NCBI RefSeq assembly: GCF_023283885.1
Contig: NZ_JAKILA010000002.1
Span: 1-64,000, forward strand
DNA length: 64,000 nt
Reading direction: 5' to 3'
DNA from: Shewanella basaltis
GTDB lineage: Bacteria > Pseudomonadota > Gammaproteobacteria > Enterobacterales > Shewanellaceae
In this document: one piece after another, positions 39,765 to 49,309 of the stretch
How the letters are laid out: every line of letters starts with the position of its first letter
Numbering within the stretch: the stretch's first letter is position 1
Notes under the pieces: model-generated
Told to the model about the DNA's origin: nothing
The model's database searches: none
Seen by the model: the letters and a program-made list of their open reading frames with translations, nothing else
Program-made: the position numbers and the translations under genes

Positions 39765-39820
39765 ATTCCTATATTAATGGCGAGCCTAAAGGTGATGGGT
39801 TGCCTAAAAGGGGGCGTATT

Positions 39821-41152
39821 ATGTTTCTTGCTCAAGAGATCATTCGTAAAAAACGCAATGGCGAAGCGCTAAGCACAGCCGAAATCCAATTTTTTGTTAA
39901 CGGAATCACCCACAATACCGTATCAGAAGGGCAGATTGCAGCGTTTGGTATGGCGGTTTATTTTCAAGACATGAACATGGATGAGCGTATTGCACTGACC
40001 AGTGCCATGCGTGATTCTGGTACGGTTTTAAATTGGGATGCGTTGCGGGTAAACGGCCCAATTATTGATAAGCACAGTACCGGTGGTGTTGGTGATGTCA
40101 TCAGCCTCATGCTTGGCCCTATGGCTGCTGCGTGTGGTGGTTATGTGCCCATGATTTCTGGCCGTGGTTTAGGTCATACTGGTGGCACACTTGATAAATT
40201 CGATGCGATTCCTGGTTATCAAACCGAGCCTTCTAGCGAGTTATTTCGTAAAGTTGTTAAAGATGCTGGTGTGGCTATTATCGGCCAAACGGGCGATCTC
40301 GTGCCAGCTGATAAACGTTTTTATTCTATTCGAGATAACACCGCTACTGTCGAGTCTATTGGGCTTATTACCGCGTCTATTTTATCTAAAAAATTGGCCG
40401 CAGGCCTTGATGCGTTAGCCATGGATGTCAAAGTGGGCAGTGGTGCATTTATGCCGACCTACGAAGCGTCAGAAGAATTAGCCCGTAGTATCACCGCTGT
40501 TGCTAACGGAGCAGGGACTAAAACCACTGCGTTACTTACAGACATGAATCAAGTGTTAGCATCTTGTGCTGGTAATGCTGTTGAAGTTCGCGAAGCTATC
40601 CAGTTTTTAACCGGTCAATATCGTAACCCACGTTTATGCGCTGTCACTATGGGGTTATGTGCAGAAATGCTGATTTTGGGCGGTATTGCACAGAATGAAA
40701 CCGATGCACGTAATAAACTAAATACTGTATTAGACAATGGTAAAGCGGCTGAGGCATTTGCTAAAATGGTCTCTGGTCTCGGCGGTCCTACAGACTTTGT
40801 TGAGGCTTATGATAAGTATCTGCCTCATGCGAAGATCATTCGCCCTGTTTATGCCAATACTTCCGGCTTTGCTTACCAAATGGATACCCGCGAACTTGGT
40901 CTTGCTGTCGTTACCTTAGGTGGTGGACGTCGTAAACCGGGTGATGCGCTCGATTACAGTGTCGGATTAACTCAAGTTTGCGCACTGGGTCAAGAAGTTA
41001 ACAAAGAGGTTCCGTTAGCCATGATCCATGCTCAATCTGAAGACGCTTTTGCTGAAGCTGCAGCAGCAGTTCAAAAAGCTATCGTGGTCAGTGATAGTGC
41101 GCCAGAGAAGACGCCTGAAATTTATCGCTATATCCGCGCTTCAGATTTATAA
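39821..41152 (+). CDS. deoA: Thymidine phosphorylase
   Basis: Phosphorolyses thymidine and deoxyuridine to the base and deoxyribose-1-phosphate. Conserved segments are KHSTGGVGD (about residue 84) and the signature [14 protein letters not shown] (about 113). The ATG at 39821 gives [14 protein letters not shown], matching E. coli DeoA, with AAGGGGGCG as ribosome-binding site; an upstream start at 39800 is rejected. Length is 443 aa. Confidence 0.97.
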   Translation: MFLAQEIIRKKRNGEALSTAEIQFFVNGITHNTVSEGQIAAFGMAVYFQDMNMDERIALTSAMRDSGTVLNWDALRVNGPIIDKHSTGGVGDVISLMLGPMAAACGGYVPMISGRGLGHTGGTLDKFDAIPGYQTEPSSELFRKVVKDAGVAIIGQTGDLVPADKRFYSIRDNTATVESIGLITASILSKKLAAGLDALAMDVKVGSGAFMPTYEASEELARSITAVANGAGTKTTALLTDMNQVLASCAGNAVEVREAIQFLTGQYRNPRLCAVTMGLCAEMLILGGIAQNETDARNKLNTVLDNGKAAEAFAKMVSGLGGPTDFVEAYDKYLPHAKIIRPVYANTSGFAYQMDTRELGLAVVTLGGGRRKPGDALDYSVGLTQVCALGQEVNKEVPLAMIHAQSEDAFAEAAAAVQKAIVVSDSAPEKTPEIYRYIRASDL

Positions 41153-41163
41153 AGGAAAACACA

Positions 41164-42381
41164 ATGAAACGTACTTTTATCTTAATGCTAGACTCATTTG
41201 GTCTTGGCGCTGCGACCGATGCAGACAAGTTTGGTGATGTCGGTTCTGACACTTTTGGCCATATTGCGCAAGCGTGTGCAGAGGGTAAAGCTGATATCGG
41301 TCGTCAAGGCCCTTTAAAGCTACCTAATCTTGCTAAATTGGGTTTAGCTCATGCTGGCTTTGAAAGCACAGGTAAATTTGCAGATGGGTTTAGTGCCGAT
41401 GTCGAAGTGATAGGTGCTTATGGCCATGCTGATGAATTAAGTTCAGGTAAAGATACCCCTAGTGGTCACTGGGAAATGGCAGGTGTGCCAGTTCTTTATG
41501 AATGGGGGTATTTTAACGATTTAACTCATTCTTTTCCTAAAGAATTAACTGACAAAATCTTGAAGCGAGCTGGTTTAGATGGCTTTTTAGGAAATTGTCA
41601 TGCATCTGGTACCCAAATTCTTGAAGAATTGGGCGAAGAGCACATGAAGTCAGGTAAGCCAATTTTCTATACATCAGCTGACTCGGTTTTCCAAGTCGCT
41701 TGCCATGAAGAGACTTTTGGCTTAGAAAACCTATACAACCTATGTAAAATTGCCCGTGAAGAGCTTGAGCCTTATAACATTGGTCGCGTTATTGCTCGCC
41801 CATTCGTTGGTACAAGTCCTGCTGATTTTGCTCGTACTGGTAATCGTCATGATTATGCGGTATTACCGCCAGCGCCTACCATTCTTGATAAAATGAAAGC
41901 TGCCGGTGGCGAAGTAGTCAGTATTGGTAAAATTGCTGATATTTATGCACATAGTGGTATTACTCAACAGTTTAAAGCGACCGGTCTTGAAGAGTTATTT
42001 GATGAAACCTTAACGCAGATAAAACGTGCTGGCGATAACACCATAGTGTTTACCAATTTTGTCGACTTTGACTCTCATTATGGTCATCGCCGCGATACTG
42101 CTGGTTATGCGAAAGCATTAGAGTATTTTGATTCTCGTTTACCAGAACTGTTTGCCATTTTACAGCCTGACGATTTAGTGATATTTACTGCCGATCACGG
42201 TTGCGATCCGACTTGGGTTGGTACCGAACATACCCGCGAGCGGGTGCCTGTGTTGGCTTATGGCGCTGGTTTACCCGCAGGCTCATTAGGTCGTCGTCAG
42301 TCTTTTGCTGACATAGGTCAGTCGATTGCGAGCTATTTCACGCTAGAGCCGATGAATTACGGTGAATCTTTTATTAATTAG
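41164..42381 (+). CDS. deoB: Phosphopentomutase
   Basis: Converts (deoxy)ribose-1-phosphate to the 5-phosphate, linking DeoA/DeoD to DeoC. Alkaline-phosphatase fold metal ligands are visible: LDSFG at the N-terminus, DTPSGHWE (about 98) with the phosphoacceptor Thr, and ADHGCDPTW with the final DHxxH-type ligands (HTRERVP). At 405 aa it matches E. coli (407). It starts 11 bp after deoA behind AAAGGAAAA. Confidence 0.97.
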   Translation: MKRTFILMLDSFGLGAATDADKFGDVGSDTFGHIAQACAEGKADIGRQGPLKLPNLAKLGLAHAGFESTGKFADGFSADVEVIGAYGHADELSSGKDTPSGHWEMAGVPVLYEWGYFNDLTHSFPKELTDKILKRAGLDGFLGNCHASGTQILEELGEEHMKSGKPIFYTSADSVFQVACHEETFGLENLYNLCKIAREELEPYNIGRVIARPFVGTSPADFARTGNRHDYAVLPPAPTILDKMKAAGGEVVSIGKIADIYAHSGITQQFKATGLEELFDETLTQIKRAGDNTIVFTNFVDFDSHYGHRRDTAGYAKALEYFDSRLPELFAILQPDDLVIFTADHGCDPTWVGTEHTRERVPVLAYGAGLPAGSLGRRQSFADIGQSIASYFTLEPMNYGESFIN

Positions 42382-42484
42382 TCACATTTTCAAACGACGG
42401 TTCTATATAAAATTTAATGTGTTTGCTAAACTGTCGATATTATTAAAGCAAGACCAAATAAAATAGAAACATAGGGGTTATAAC

Positions 42485-43195
42485 ATGGCTACACCACATA
42501 TTAATGCTGTAGAAGGTGCTTTTGCTGAAACAGTGCTTTTTCCAGGCGATCCGCTACGTGCTAAATACATTGCTGAAACTTTTTTAGAAAACGTTGAGCA
42601 AGTGACTGATGTACGTAACATGCTAGGTTTTACCGGTACTTACAAAGGTAAGCGCATTTCTGTTATGGGCAGTGGCATGGGTATTCCATCTTGCTCAATC
42701 TATGCTCATGAGCTTATCAAAGACTACGGTGTTAAAAACTTAATCCGTGTTGGTACTTGTGGTGCAATCAGCACTGACGTAAAAGTACGTGACGTGATCA
42801 TTGGTATGGGTGCATGTACTGACTCTAAAGTGAATCGTTTACGCTTTAAAGATAACGATTTTGCAGCGATTGCTGATTACAGCTTATTAAGCGCAGTGGT
42901 TGACTCTGCAAAAGCACATGGCACTAAAATCCGTGTTGGTAACGTGTTCTCTGCAGATCTTTTCTACACACCTGATCCACAGATGTTTGACGTGATGGAA
43001 AAAATGGGTGTACTAGGCGTTGAAATGGAAGCGGCTGGTTTATATGGTGTTGCACATGAATTAGGTGCAAAAGCATTATGTGTTGTAACTGTATCTGACC
43101 ATATCCGTACTGGCGAAAAAACCACTTCTGATGAGCGTCAAACAACGTTTAACGACATGATCATTATGACGTTAGATGCGGCTTTAACACTTTAA
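42485..43195 (+). CDS. deoD: Purine-nucleoside phosphorylase (DeoD type)
   Basis: Phosphorolyses purine (deoxy)nucleosides. Bacterial hexameric type: MATPHINA N-terminus, [12 protein letters not shown] phosphate site (about 20), GSGMGIPS, and EMEAAGLY substrate segment (about 180) with the catalytic Asp in VSDHIRTGE (about 204). Length is 236 aa. Last gene of the deo cluster, ending at a terminator shared with the convergent smp-like gene. Confidence 0.97.
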   Translation: MATPHINAVEGAFAETVLFPGDPLRAKYIAETFLENVEQVTDVRNMLGFTGTYKGKRISVMGSGMGIPSCSIYAHELIKDYGVKNLIRVGTCGAISTDVKVRDVIIGMGACTDSKVNRLRFKDNDFAAIADYSLLSAVVDSAKAHGTKIRVGNVFSADLFYTPDPQMFDVMEKMGVLGVEMEAAGLYGVAHELGAKALCVVTVSDHIRTGEKTTSDERQTTFNDMIIMTLDAALTL

Positions 43196-43214
43196 ATAGT
43201 GAATAAGAATGAAT

Positions 43215-43240
43215 AAGGGCACTCATTGAGTGCCCTTTTT
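43215..43240. terminator. Terminator between deoD and the convergent smp gene
   Basis: AAGGGCACTC-ATT-GAGTGCCCTTTTT. Confidence 0.92.
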
Positions 43241-43241
43241 A

Positions 43242-43925
43242 TTAGGGTTTATCTTGATGTTCTTTACTTGGTGGTGCATTTGTGGCATCAGATATTAACG
43301 CGATTCTTTTTGGTTTTTTGCGTAACTTTGCTTGCGATTTTCTGCGATCAAAATCTGCTCGTTTAAATGACAATGCTCGCGACAGCAATAAACCGATAAA
43401 GCCTGCAACGATTAACATCAATTGCTGCAGTTCCATGTTTTGTTCATGTAATACTTTGATTTCATCAAAAAAGATATCGAGGTTTAAGCGAACTTCGACA
43501 TAACCTAAATTATTGTTATCTTGCATTACGTTTTCAATTAAAGGCGGATAAGGCTTGAGTAAACCAGTTAACACTTCCGAGTCGGCCTCTAAGTCTTCGA
43601 AAGACACGCTTTGAGCAAAGGCGAGCCTCACACCTTGTGAATTGTATATATTAACCGACATGACTTTAGGATCTGCCGCCAACGCAGAGGCTAACCATTG
43701 TAATTGTTCATCATTTTGTAAAAACATGGCCGGTGCAGCACCATTTGCAGCTTGCTGCGCTAATAAGCGGGCCATGACCTTTGTTTGTGAGTTAAGTAAG
43801 TTTTGACCGTTACGTAAACTTGCTTGCCATAAATGTATTAAGCCAAAAATCAGTGAGATGGCGATAATAACCTGAATTATCCGACTGATTTTTTGCCTTT
43901 TCTTTAAACCTTTAACAAAAATCAC
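43242..43925 (-). CDS. Smp/YtjB-family membrane protein
   Basis: A 227-aa inner-membrane protein with a membrane helix near residues 16-33, a periplasmic domain of about 110 residues and a second helix near 168-186. A basic cytoplasmic tail rich in Arg/Lys follows. The topology, length and divergent position next to serB match E. coli Smp (YtjB). Its biochemical role is not established. The start is GTG at 43925. Confidence 0.8.
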   Translation of the reverse strand: MIFVKGLKKRQKISRIIQVIIAISLIFGLIHLWQASLRNGQNLLNSQTKVMARLLAQQAANGAAPAMFLQNDEQLQWLASALAADPKVMSVNIYNSQGVRLAFAQSVSFEDLEADSEVLTGLLKPYPPLIENVMQDNNNLGYVEVRLNLDIFFDEIKVLHEQNMELQQLMLIVAGFIGLLLSRALSFKRADFDRRKSQAKLRKKPKRIALISDATNAPPSKEHQDKP

Positions 43926-44086
43926 TTTAATCCTCAGCGTTTTTTCTATTTAATTGGCAACTGACATGAGTTGGTTTTGCACTGCACTATGCTCAGTGTT
44001 TATCCAATTACAGAGAATTATCAAAAAGCTATACTAATCGAAAAAATTGTTAGTAGATAGTCGTAACATACTAAGAGGCCGTATTG

Positions 44087-45073
44087 ATGCTACAACAAAG
44101 TGATAATGTTTTACTAAATTGGTTATTTTCAGAAACTTGTGAGACTTATCAGCATCTAGGCTGTGTATTTTACCGTTATTGTGAGTCCGATTATCTGTTA
44201 AATTTGCAGGCAGATCTGCCATACCGTAGCCGTATTATATTTGCTTCACAACATTCAAGTGTCATTGAAGCATGGTTATCGTCACTGACAATCGATACTC
44301 ATATTGCAAAACTTGAAAGACAGAATGACCTACTAGGATTTGAACTGGCGACTCAAACTGCTATTGAGCAATGGATTGGCTCTTTTCCGCAGGACATTGC
44401 TGCTGAAATTGTGCTAATCCAACAGCCTCTAGCACGGTTAAACCAACCAGGTTTATTAGTGATGGACATGGATTCTACCGCCATTCAAATAGAATGTATT
44501 GATGAGCTCGCGGCAATGGCTGGAGTGGGGGATGAAGTCGCCGCTGTTACTGCCAGTGCCATGCGTGGTGAATTAGACTTTGAGCAATCACTTAGACAGC
44601 GAGTTGCTAAGTTAGCGGGAGCTGATGCGCACATCATTGAGCAATTATGCGACAACCTACCATTAATGCCTGGTATTAAACCTATGATTGCTGAGCTTAA
44701 ATCACATCAATGGAAATTGGTTGTGGCCTCGGGCGGTTTTACGCCTTTTGTTGGGCATTTAAAGCAACTGCTTGGGCTAGATGCCGCTTATGCTAATGAG
44801 TTAGTGATTCAAGACGGTAAATTGAGCGGTGAGGTGACCGGTGAGGTCGTTGATGCGCAATATAAGGCCAATGTGATTGCTAAAAGTGCCAAACAGTGGT
44901 CGATAGCTTCAGGGCAGTGTGTAGCCATTGGTGATGGTGCCAATGATATTCCAATGATTCAAGCTGCAGATTTAGGATTAGCGTTTCATGCTAAGCCAAA
45001 ACTTGTTGCAGCAGCAGACGCCGCTATTCAGCGCCTGGACTTGCGGGCTTTGGTGTTCTGTTTACAGGCGTAG
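44087..45073 (+). CDS. serB: Phosphoserine phosphatase
   Basis: Last step of serine synthesis. HAD-family hydrolase with the nucleophile motif MDMDSTAIQIE (about residue 125), the SGGFTPF segment (about 217) and the metal-binding GDGANDIPMI (about 285). A roughly 110-residue N-terminal region precedes the HAD domain, as in E. coli SerB (322 aa). The ATG at 44087 lies nine bases after AAGAGG; the TTG directly before it is unlikely. Length is 328 aa. Confidence 0.96.
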   Translation: MLQQSDNVLLNWLFSETCETYQHLGCVFYRYCESDYLLNLQADLPYRSRIIFASQHSSVIEAWLSSLTIDTHIAKLERQNDLLGFELATQTAIEQWIGSFPQDIAAEIVLIQQPLARLNQPGLLVMDMDSTAIQIECIDELAAMAGVGDEVAAVTASAMRGELDFEQSLRQRVAKLAGADAHIIEQLCDNLPLMPGIKPMIAELKSHQWKLVVASGGFTPFVGHLKQLLGLDAAYANELVIQDGKLSGEVTGEVVDAQYKANVIAKSAKQWSIASGQCVAIGDGANDIPMIQAADLGLAFHAKPKLVAAADAAIQRLDLRALVFCLQA

Positions 45074-45116
45074 TTGTCGCGCTTTGGCAGATGAACCTAG
45101 CTTGATTAAGACTGTT

Positions 45117-45157
45117 GTGTTTGGCGTTGCCATTTTGGTGGCAACTAGGCAAAACAC
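45117..45157 (+). terminator. Long hairpin after serB
   Basis: Inner arms GTTGCCA / TGGCAAC (45126-45132, 45139-45145) extended by outer arms GTGTTTGGC / GCAAAACAC with one mismatch. It is followed by a T-rich but interrupted stretch. Confidence 0.55.
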
Positions 45158-45246
45158 CTAAGGTTTTACGTTTTTACTCTATTTTGTTGGTGTTTCATGG
45201 CAGTAATGATAGCTTAATCAAATGATAACTTTTATTACTGCTTATT

Positions 45247-46155
45247 GTGAACTCAGATATACAACAATATTCTCTGTTTATTCCTTATCGTGATGGCAAG
45301 TTGCACGTCAGGTATATTGGACCTACCGCAGCCCATGGCGCGAATATTCCTATTTTAATGCTCCATGGAGCCATGTCTAACGGTCGTGTTTTTTACAGTG
45401 ACTCAGGACGCGGGCTTGGCTGCTTTTTGGCCAAGGCCGGTTTTGATGTGTATGTGATGGATACTGCTGGACGAGGCTTAAGTGAGCCTAAAATTCAGCG
45501 GGATTATACCCTAGGTCAAGGCGAGGTGATCCGCGAACAAATACCGCTTGTTCATCAGTTTGTATTAAGCCGCCATCCCTTAGTGAGTAAAGTGCATTGG
45601 TGTGCTCATTCGTGGGGCGGTGTGCTCATGGCGAGTAGTTTGACTCGTTTTAGCGATTTACAACACAGTGTGGCCTCCCTGTTAACCTTTGGTTCTAAGC
45701 GTACAATAAAAGTTCGCTCATTTAGAAAGTGGCTAATGGTGGATTTTTTTTGGAATCGTTTGGCGCCGTTTTTGGTATCAAGGCAGGGGTATCTCGATGC
45801 TCATCGACTGCGAGTGGGCATGGACAATGAAAGCCGTGCATCGTTACTGCAAACCATTGATTGGGTTCGAGGTGAATGGATTGATCACGATGACGATTTT
45901 GATTATGGCCATGCAGCAACCAAGACCCAATGGCCAGTGAGTTGGTTTATTGCGGGGAAAAATGACCGGGTACTAGGAAACCCTGCTGATGTGCGTGATA
46001 TGATTGCCGAATGCGGAATAGCTAAAGTGAAATACACCTTGTTGTCTAAAGAGCAAGGTAATCTATTTGATTATGACCATGCCGGCATGCTAACCAACAA
46101 GCATGCAGAGCAGGACCATTTTGTGCAGATCCGGCAATGGTATCTGTCTTTGTAG
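45247..46155 (+). CDS. Alpha/beta-hydrolase fold protein
   Basis: A 302-aa hydrolase of unknown substrate. The nucleophile elbow is AHSWGG (about residue 122, Ala in place of the usual first Gly). The oxyanion segment LMLHGAMSNG lies near residue 38, the acid is probably Asp in GKNDRVLG (about 240) and the catalytic His is in YDHAGML (about 278). No signal peptide. The start is GTG at 45247 without a clear ribosome-binding site; no better start exists before the conserved fold. Confidence 0.82.
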   Translation: MNSDIQQYSLFIPYRDGKLHVRYIGPTAAHGANIPILMLHGAMSNGRVFYSDSGRGLGCFLAKAGFDVYVMDTAGRGLSEPKIQRDYTLGQGEVIREQIPLVHQFVLSRHPLVSKVHWCAHSWGGVLMASSLTRFSDLQHSVASLLTFGSKRTIKVRSFRKWLMVDFFWNRLAPFLVSRQGYLDAHRLRVGMDNESRASLLQTIDWVRGEWIDHDDDFDYGHAATKTQWPVSWFIAGKNDRVLGNPADVRDMIAECGIAKVKYTLLSKEQGNLFDYDHAGMLTNKHAEQDHFVQIRQWYLSL

Positions 46156-46188
46156 CAACGCTCAGGCGATTGGTGTGAACAAGGTGGT

Positions 46189-48576
46189 TTAGTTGGCCGT
46201 TGCCAAAATACTGGGGTAGCGAACTTCTACTTCTGCGGTAATATCAAGTAATTCACCTGAGCCTATGACTTTCCAAAGTTGTTCTTCTAGTTGTTTTGCT
46301 CGATGATTTGCGTGGATATTAATGTATTCCAATTCGCGTCTGATATAACTCATGTCTGGTTTGTCTGTCGCACCACGGTAAACTCGCAGGGCCATAAAGC
46401 GACCGACTTTTTTACATTGTTGGATAAATTTGATTTGGTTATCTCTGCCACCTAATTCCGATTTTAAAATACACTTGATTTGCACTGTGCCTCTTGGTTG
46501 GCGGATCAATTGTATAAACACTTCAAAGAAATCCATATCATGGCTGGCTTTCATTGCTTTAATCGGATCAATGATTTGTTGTTTTAAGAGATTATTGTCT
46601 AATAAGGGCTGTAAGTTAAATTGCAGAACTTGATCTGTGTCTTGGGCAAATAAATGGCTGATTTCATCGGTTTTTGTACCTATACCAATATAAGCCATTT
46701 GAGCTGATTTTACCGTTTTCTCAATAAAATAGGGTACGCCAGGAAGTTGGCGCATAAACAGGTTTTTTAACCCATCAGCCAGTTCTTTAAGTTGCCCCTC
46801 GTTGTCTGACAATTGCTCTAATTTTTGTTTGTTATGTGCAATTAATTTATTTAAAAACTCGACCCCTTCGTGAGGAGAATGTCCAATTAAGGCGCTTAAG
46901 TGCAAGGTTAGGCCATTCATGCGACTGCGGATGAGTTGATAAGGTAAATTTGATAAGTTGGTTTTACCTGCAGCAGCTTGTAGCCTTGGAAAAGACAAGG
47001 TCACTTGTGCCGGCTCTGTAAAGTCGACTGCTTCTTCTAAAATCAGTTGTAAACCTCGACTTGAAATGTCGTGGGTAATACCTGTGGCTTTTTTGTCGCC
47101 CTGTTGCACAGTCACTGTGGTTTTAAAGGCAAATCTTGCTTCATGGCGCCGTTCACTAAATGGCATTGAGACTTTTTTTATGCTGTGGTTTTTCACTTTG
47201 GCTTGCGCAAAAATTTTTAGTCCATTGACATCTTCTTTGTTAAACCAAGTTTGGTAATCCCGGCGTACCTCTTCGTTGGTCAGGTCAATCAGCTGTAAAA
47301 TATGGGTAAATTGCGCCAGTTGCTGCTCTGTTAATGCACTGTAGTGTGCATCATCTCCTGGGAGTGTTGAGGTTTTGTAGTTTTTACTATGATCGATTGA
47401 TTGAGCGATCAATTTAAATACTCGCCAACTTGCTTTTGTCGAGGCAAAGCCAAGAAATAAATTTAAATTGTTAGTGGCTTTTAACTCAGCCAATGTCGCC
47501 GAATAATAGTGCAGTTTTCCCTGTGCATTGTGGGTAAAACAAAACAGTAAGTTATGATCGGTTTTATCAGGATGTTTAAGCAGCTGGGTTAAGCGTCGAG
47601 TATTGATAAAACTCGGTAGTTGGCTGACACTATTTTCATCTTGAAAATAGTGCTGTATTGGTTGATTGCCACGGCCCAGTAACTCATACGAGATGCATGG
47701 CGTGTCATCACTCATGCTGACATACAAAGGTAAGTGAGTCAGCAGTGGTAAATAATGGCGCTCATAGCCAAGGCCTGTTGCGGTGACAATGACATCGTTG
47801 ACATCAACTTTATAACGATACTTATAGCTACGGATCACCTGGGTTAAGACTTTGTCTAATGCATCCCCTCCACCTAGGCGTTTTAACCTTAATATAGCGT
47901 TGCCGTCTTTATTTTGAATATCCACAATTTGGTAATCAACACCATGTTGCAGATCATCAATATAAAACTCTTCACTTAACTCAAGAAGTTTGAGCCTTAT
48001 AGGTTTGTCTTGATCTAAATGATGTTTTACTGGCAGTTTTATTCGTGCGCCACCCACAGAAAGATCAAGTGTTACCCCATTAACCTCATGTGTATTTTGT
48101 TGATTGACCGCAATACGAATGCTGTAATTCATTCGTTCTTCGCAACGGTTAAAATAACTGCCAAGCACAACGCCAGGAACGATATAAGGGTTGTCGTTGT
48201 TTAGTGTATCTTCTGGTTCGATGTTTCGCAGTTTTAAACGGCGCAGTTTGTGAGCTTTTAAGACCTGCTCATAAACACCAAGAGTATATTTATTGCGGTA
48301 CAAAGGTAGGGCGTTAATGAGTGACTCTTTTGCTGGCTCGTCTAAAAAGTGTCGTTGATTGGCGATAACCACTTCTTCGCAGGGGAGTTCAGTTTTATCG
48401 CGTAAATCGATAATACGAGTACATTGCGATGAAATACGGTTAAGCTCCATTTTTAATAAAAAACGGGTGGAATTCGATTCATCGGCCGTAAGCTGATCAA
48501 AAATGTCCTGAAAGTCAGGTTCCATTAATAACGGCTTAAGCTGTTCAATTAATGCACTGTGATTATCTAAACTCAT
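46189..48576 (-). CDS. Large PilZ-domain cyclic-di-GMP-binding protein
   Basis: A 795-aa cytoplasmic protein with two PilZ domains. The first (about residues 140-240) has RCEER followed by LDLSVGGARI. The second (about 473-570) has RRHEAR followed by HDISSRGLQL. Both keep the RxxxR and (D/N)xSxxG c-di-GMP signatures. The regions between and after them (about 250-460 and 580-795) match nothing I recognise. It is probably a c-di-GMP effector for surface or motility behaviour; the output is unknown. It has no membrane segments and converges on the hydrolase gene. Confidence 0.85.
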   Translation of the reverse strand: MSLDNHSALIEQLKPLLMEPDFQDIFDQLTADESNSTRFLLKMELNRISSQCTRIIDLRDKTELPCEEVVIANQRHFLDEPAKESLINALPLYRNKYTLGVYEQVLKAHKLRRLKLRNIEPEDTLNNDNPYIVPGVVLGSYFNRCEERMNYSIRIAVNQQNTHEVNGVTLDLSVGGARIKLPVKHHLDQDKPIRLKLLELSEEFYIDDLQHGVDYQIVDIQNKDGNAILRLKRLGGGDALDKVLTQVIRSYKYRYKVDVNDVIVTATGLGYERHYLPLLTHLPLYVSMSDDTPCISYELLGRGNQPIQHYFQDENSVSQLPSFINTRRLTQLLKHPDKTDHNLLFCFTHNAQGKLHYYSATLAELKATNNLNLFLGFASTKASWRVFKLIAQSIDHSKNYKTSTLPGDDAHYSALTEQQLAQFTHILQLIDLTNEEVRRDYQTWFNKEDVNGLKIFAQAKVKNHSIKKVSMPFSERRHEARFAFKTTVTVQQGDKKATGITHDISSRGLQLILEEAVDFTEPAQVTLSFPRLQAAAGKTNLSNLPYQLIRSRMNGLTLHLSALIGHSPHEGVEFLNKLIAHNKQKLEQLSDNEGQLKELADGLKNLFMRQLPGVPYFIEKTVKSAQMAYIGIGTKTDEISHLFAQDTDQVLQFNLQPLLDNNLLKQQIIDPIKAMKASHDMDFFEVFIQLIRQPRGTVQIKCILKSELGGRDNQIKFIQQCKKVGRFMALRVYRGATDKPDMSYIRRELEYINIHANHRAKQLEEQLWKVIGSGELLDITAEVEVRYPSILATAN

Positions 48577-48661
48577 TTTATTGTCGTTATAATTAGGTTT
48601 TTTATTACTCTGGCTGATGTTTTATCGGCAAGAAAGTGCTGTTCTTTATAATATTATTCAT

Positions 48662-48924
48662 TACCAATCCATATTAGGTAAGTTAACATGGTAACGCTTT
48701 AATGCATTGGCGGATGGTATTTACCATTATGCGTTCAGTTTGAACAAGATTGTAATATTTGGCAAGGTTCGAGATAAAATTGCTGATCTAATTTAACTTT
48801 TTATTACGTTATTCTTGCTTTGCGCTCTGCTATTTGAAAGGCAATAAACATGACAGCATAGTAACGATTTAAGCAAAAACAGCTGGAAACATTCTGAGTG
48901 GTCACTTATTTACGGGCAAAGGTA
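48662..48924. repeat. Decayed family B element, copy 3
   Basis: The right half (about 48811-48924) clearly matches family B, including CTATTTGAAAGG 84 nt before the end, the same spacing as in copy 1, and TTCTGAGTGGTCACTTATT. The left end TACCAATCC at 48662 would give the same 263-bp length, but the left half has diverged beyond recognition. No target duplication can be defined. Confidence 0.5.
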
Positions 48925-49060
48925 TCCTGTGTTTAATAGCCATTTTTATTTCAATGTGTCTATTTTAGGCAATCAAACAGACTGCGCAGCCTTGCAAACA
49001 GAGCAGATGCTAGTGCTCTGTGCGATAGCATTACGCGTTAAGTTTTTTTAGCACGGCGGT

Positions 49061-49183
49061 ACTTTAAAGAGTATTTTGGCAGTGAATGCATGGACGTGAC
49101 TGACCGATACCACTGCAGCAGAGATTTATGCTTCATTAAAGGGTAAAATGGGCCAACAAACGCTGCCCCATGAGTTCAGCTAA
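49061..49183 (+). pseudogene. Possible remnant of a VapC-like (PIN-domain) toxin
   Basis: One frame reads TLKSILAVNAWT, a TGA stop (49097-49099), then LTDTTAAEIYASLKGKMGQQ and TLPHEFS with a final TAA. The AAEIYASLKGKMGQQ segment resembles the middle of VapC toxins (about AAxxYAxLRxxLxxxG), but the family's catalytic residues upstream and downstream are missing. It lies in the 730-bp spacer between the PilZ gene and radA; the rest of 48925-49309 holds nothing else I recognise. Confidence 0.25.
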
Positions 49184-49309
49184 AAATGTTGTTAACTCAA
49201 ACAGTAATCAATCAGCAATAATCAACAGATTCAGGTAATGTGCACCGTTTTACACTCATATTTATGACACGTTATTTTGTTGGTATTAAGAAAAGTAATA
49301 GGAAGTAAC

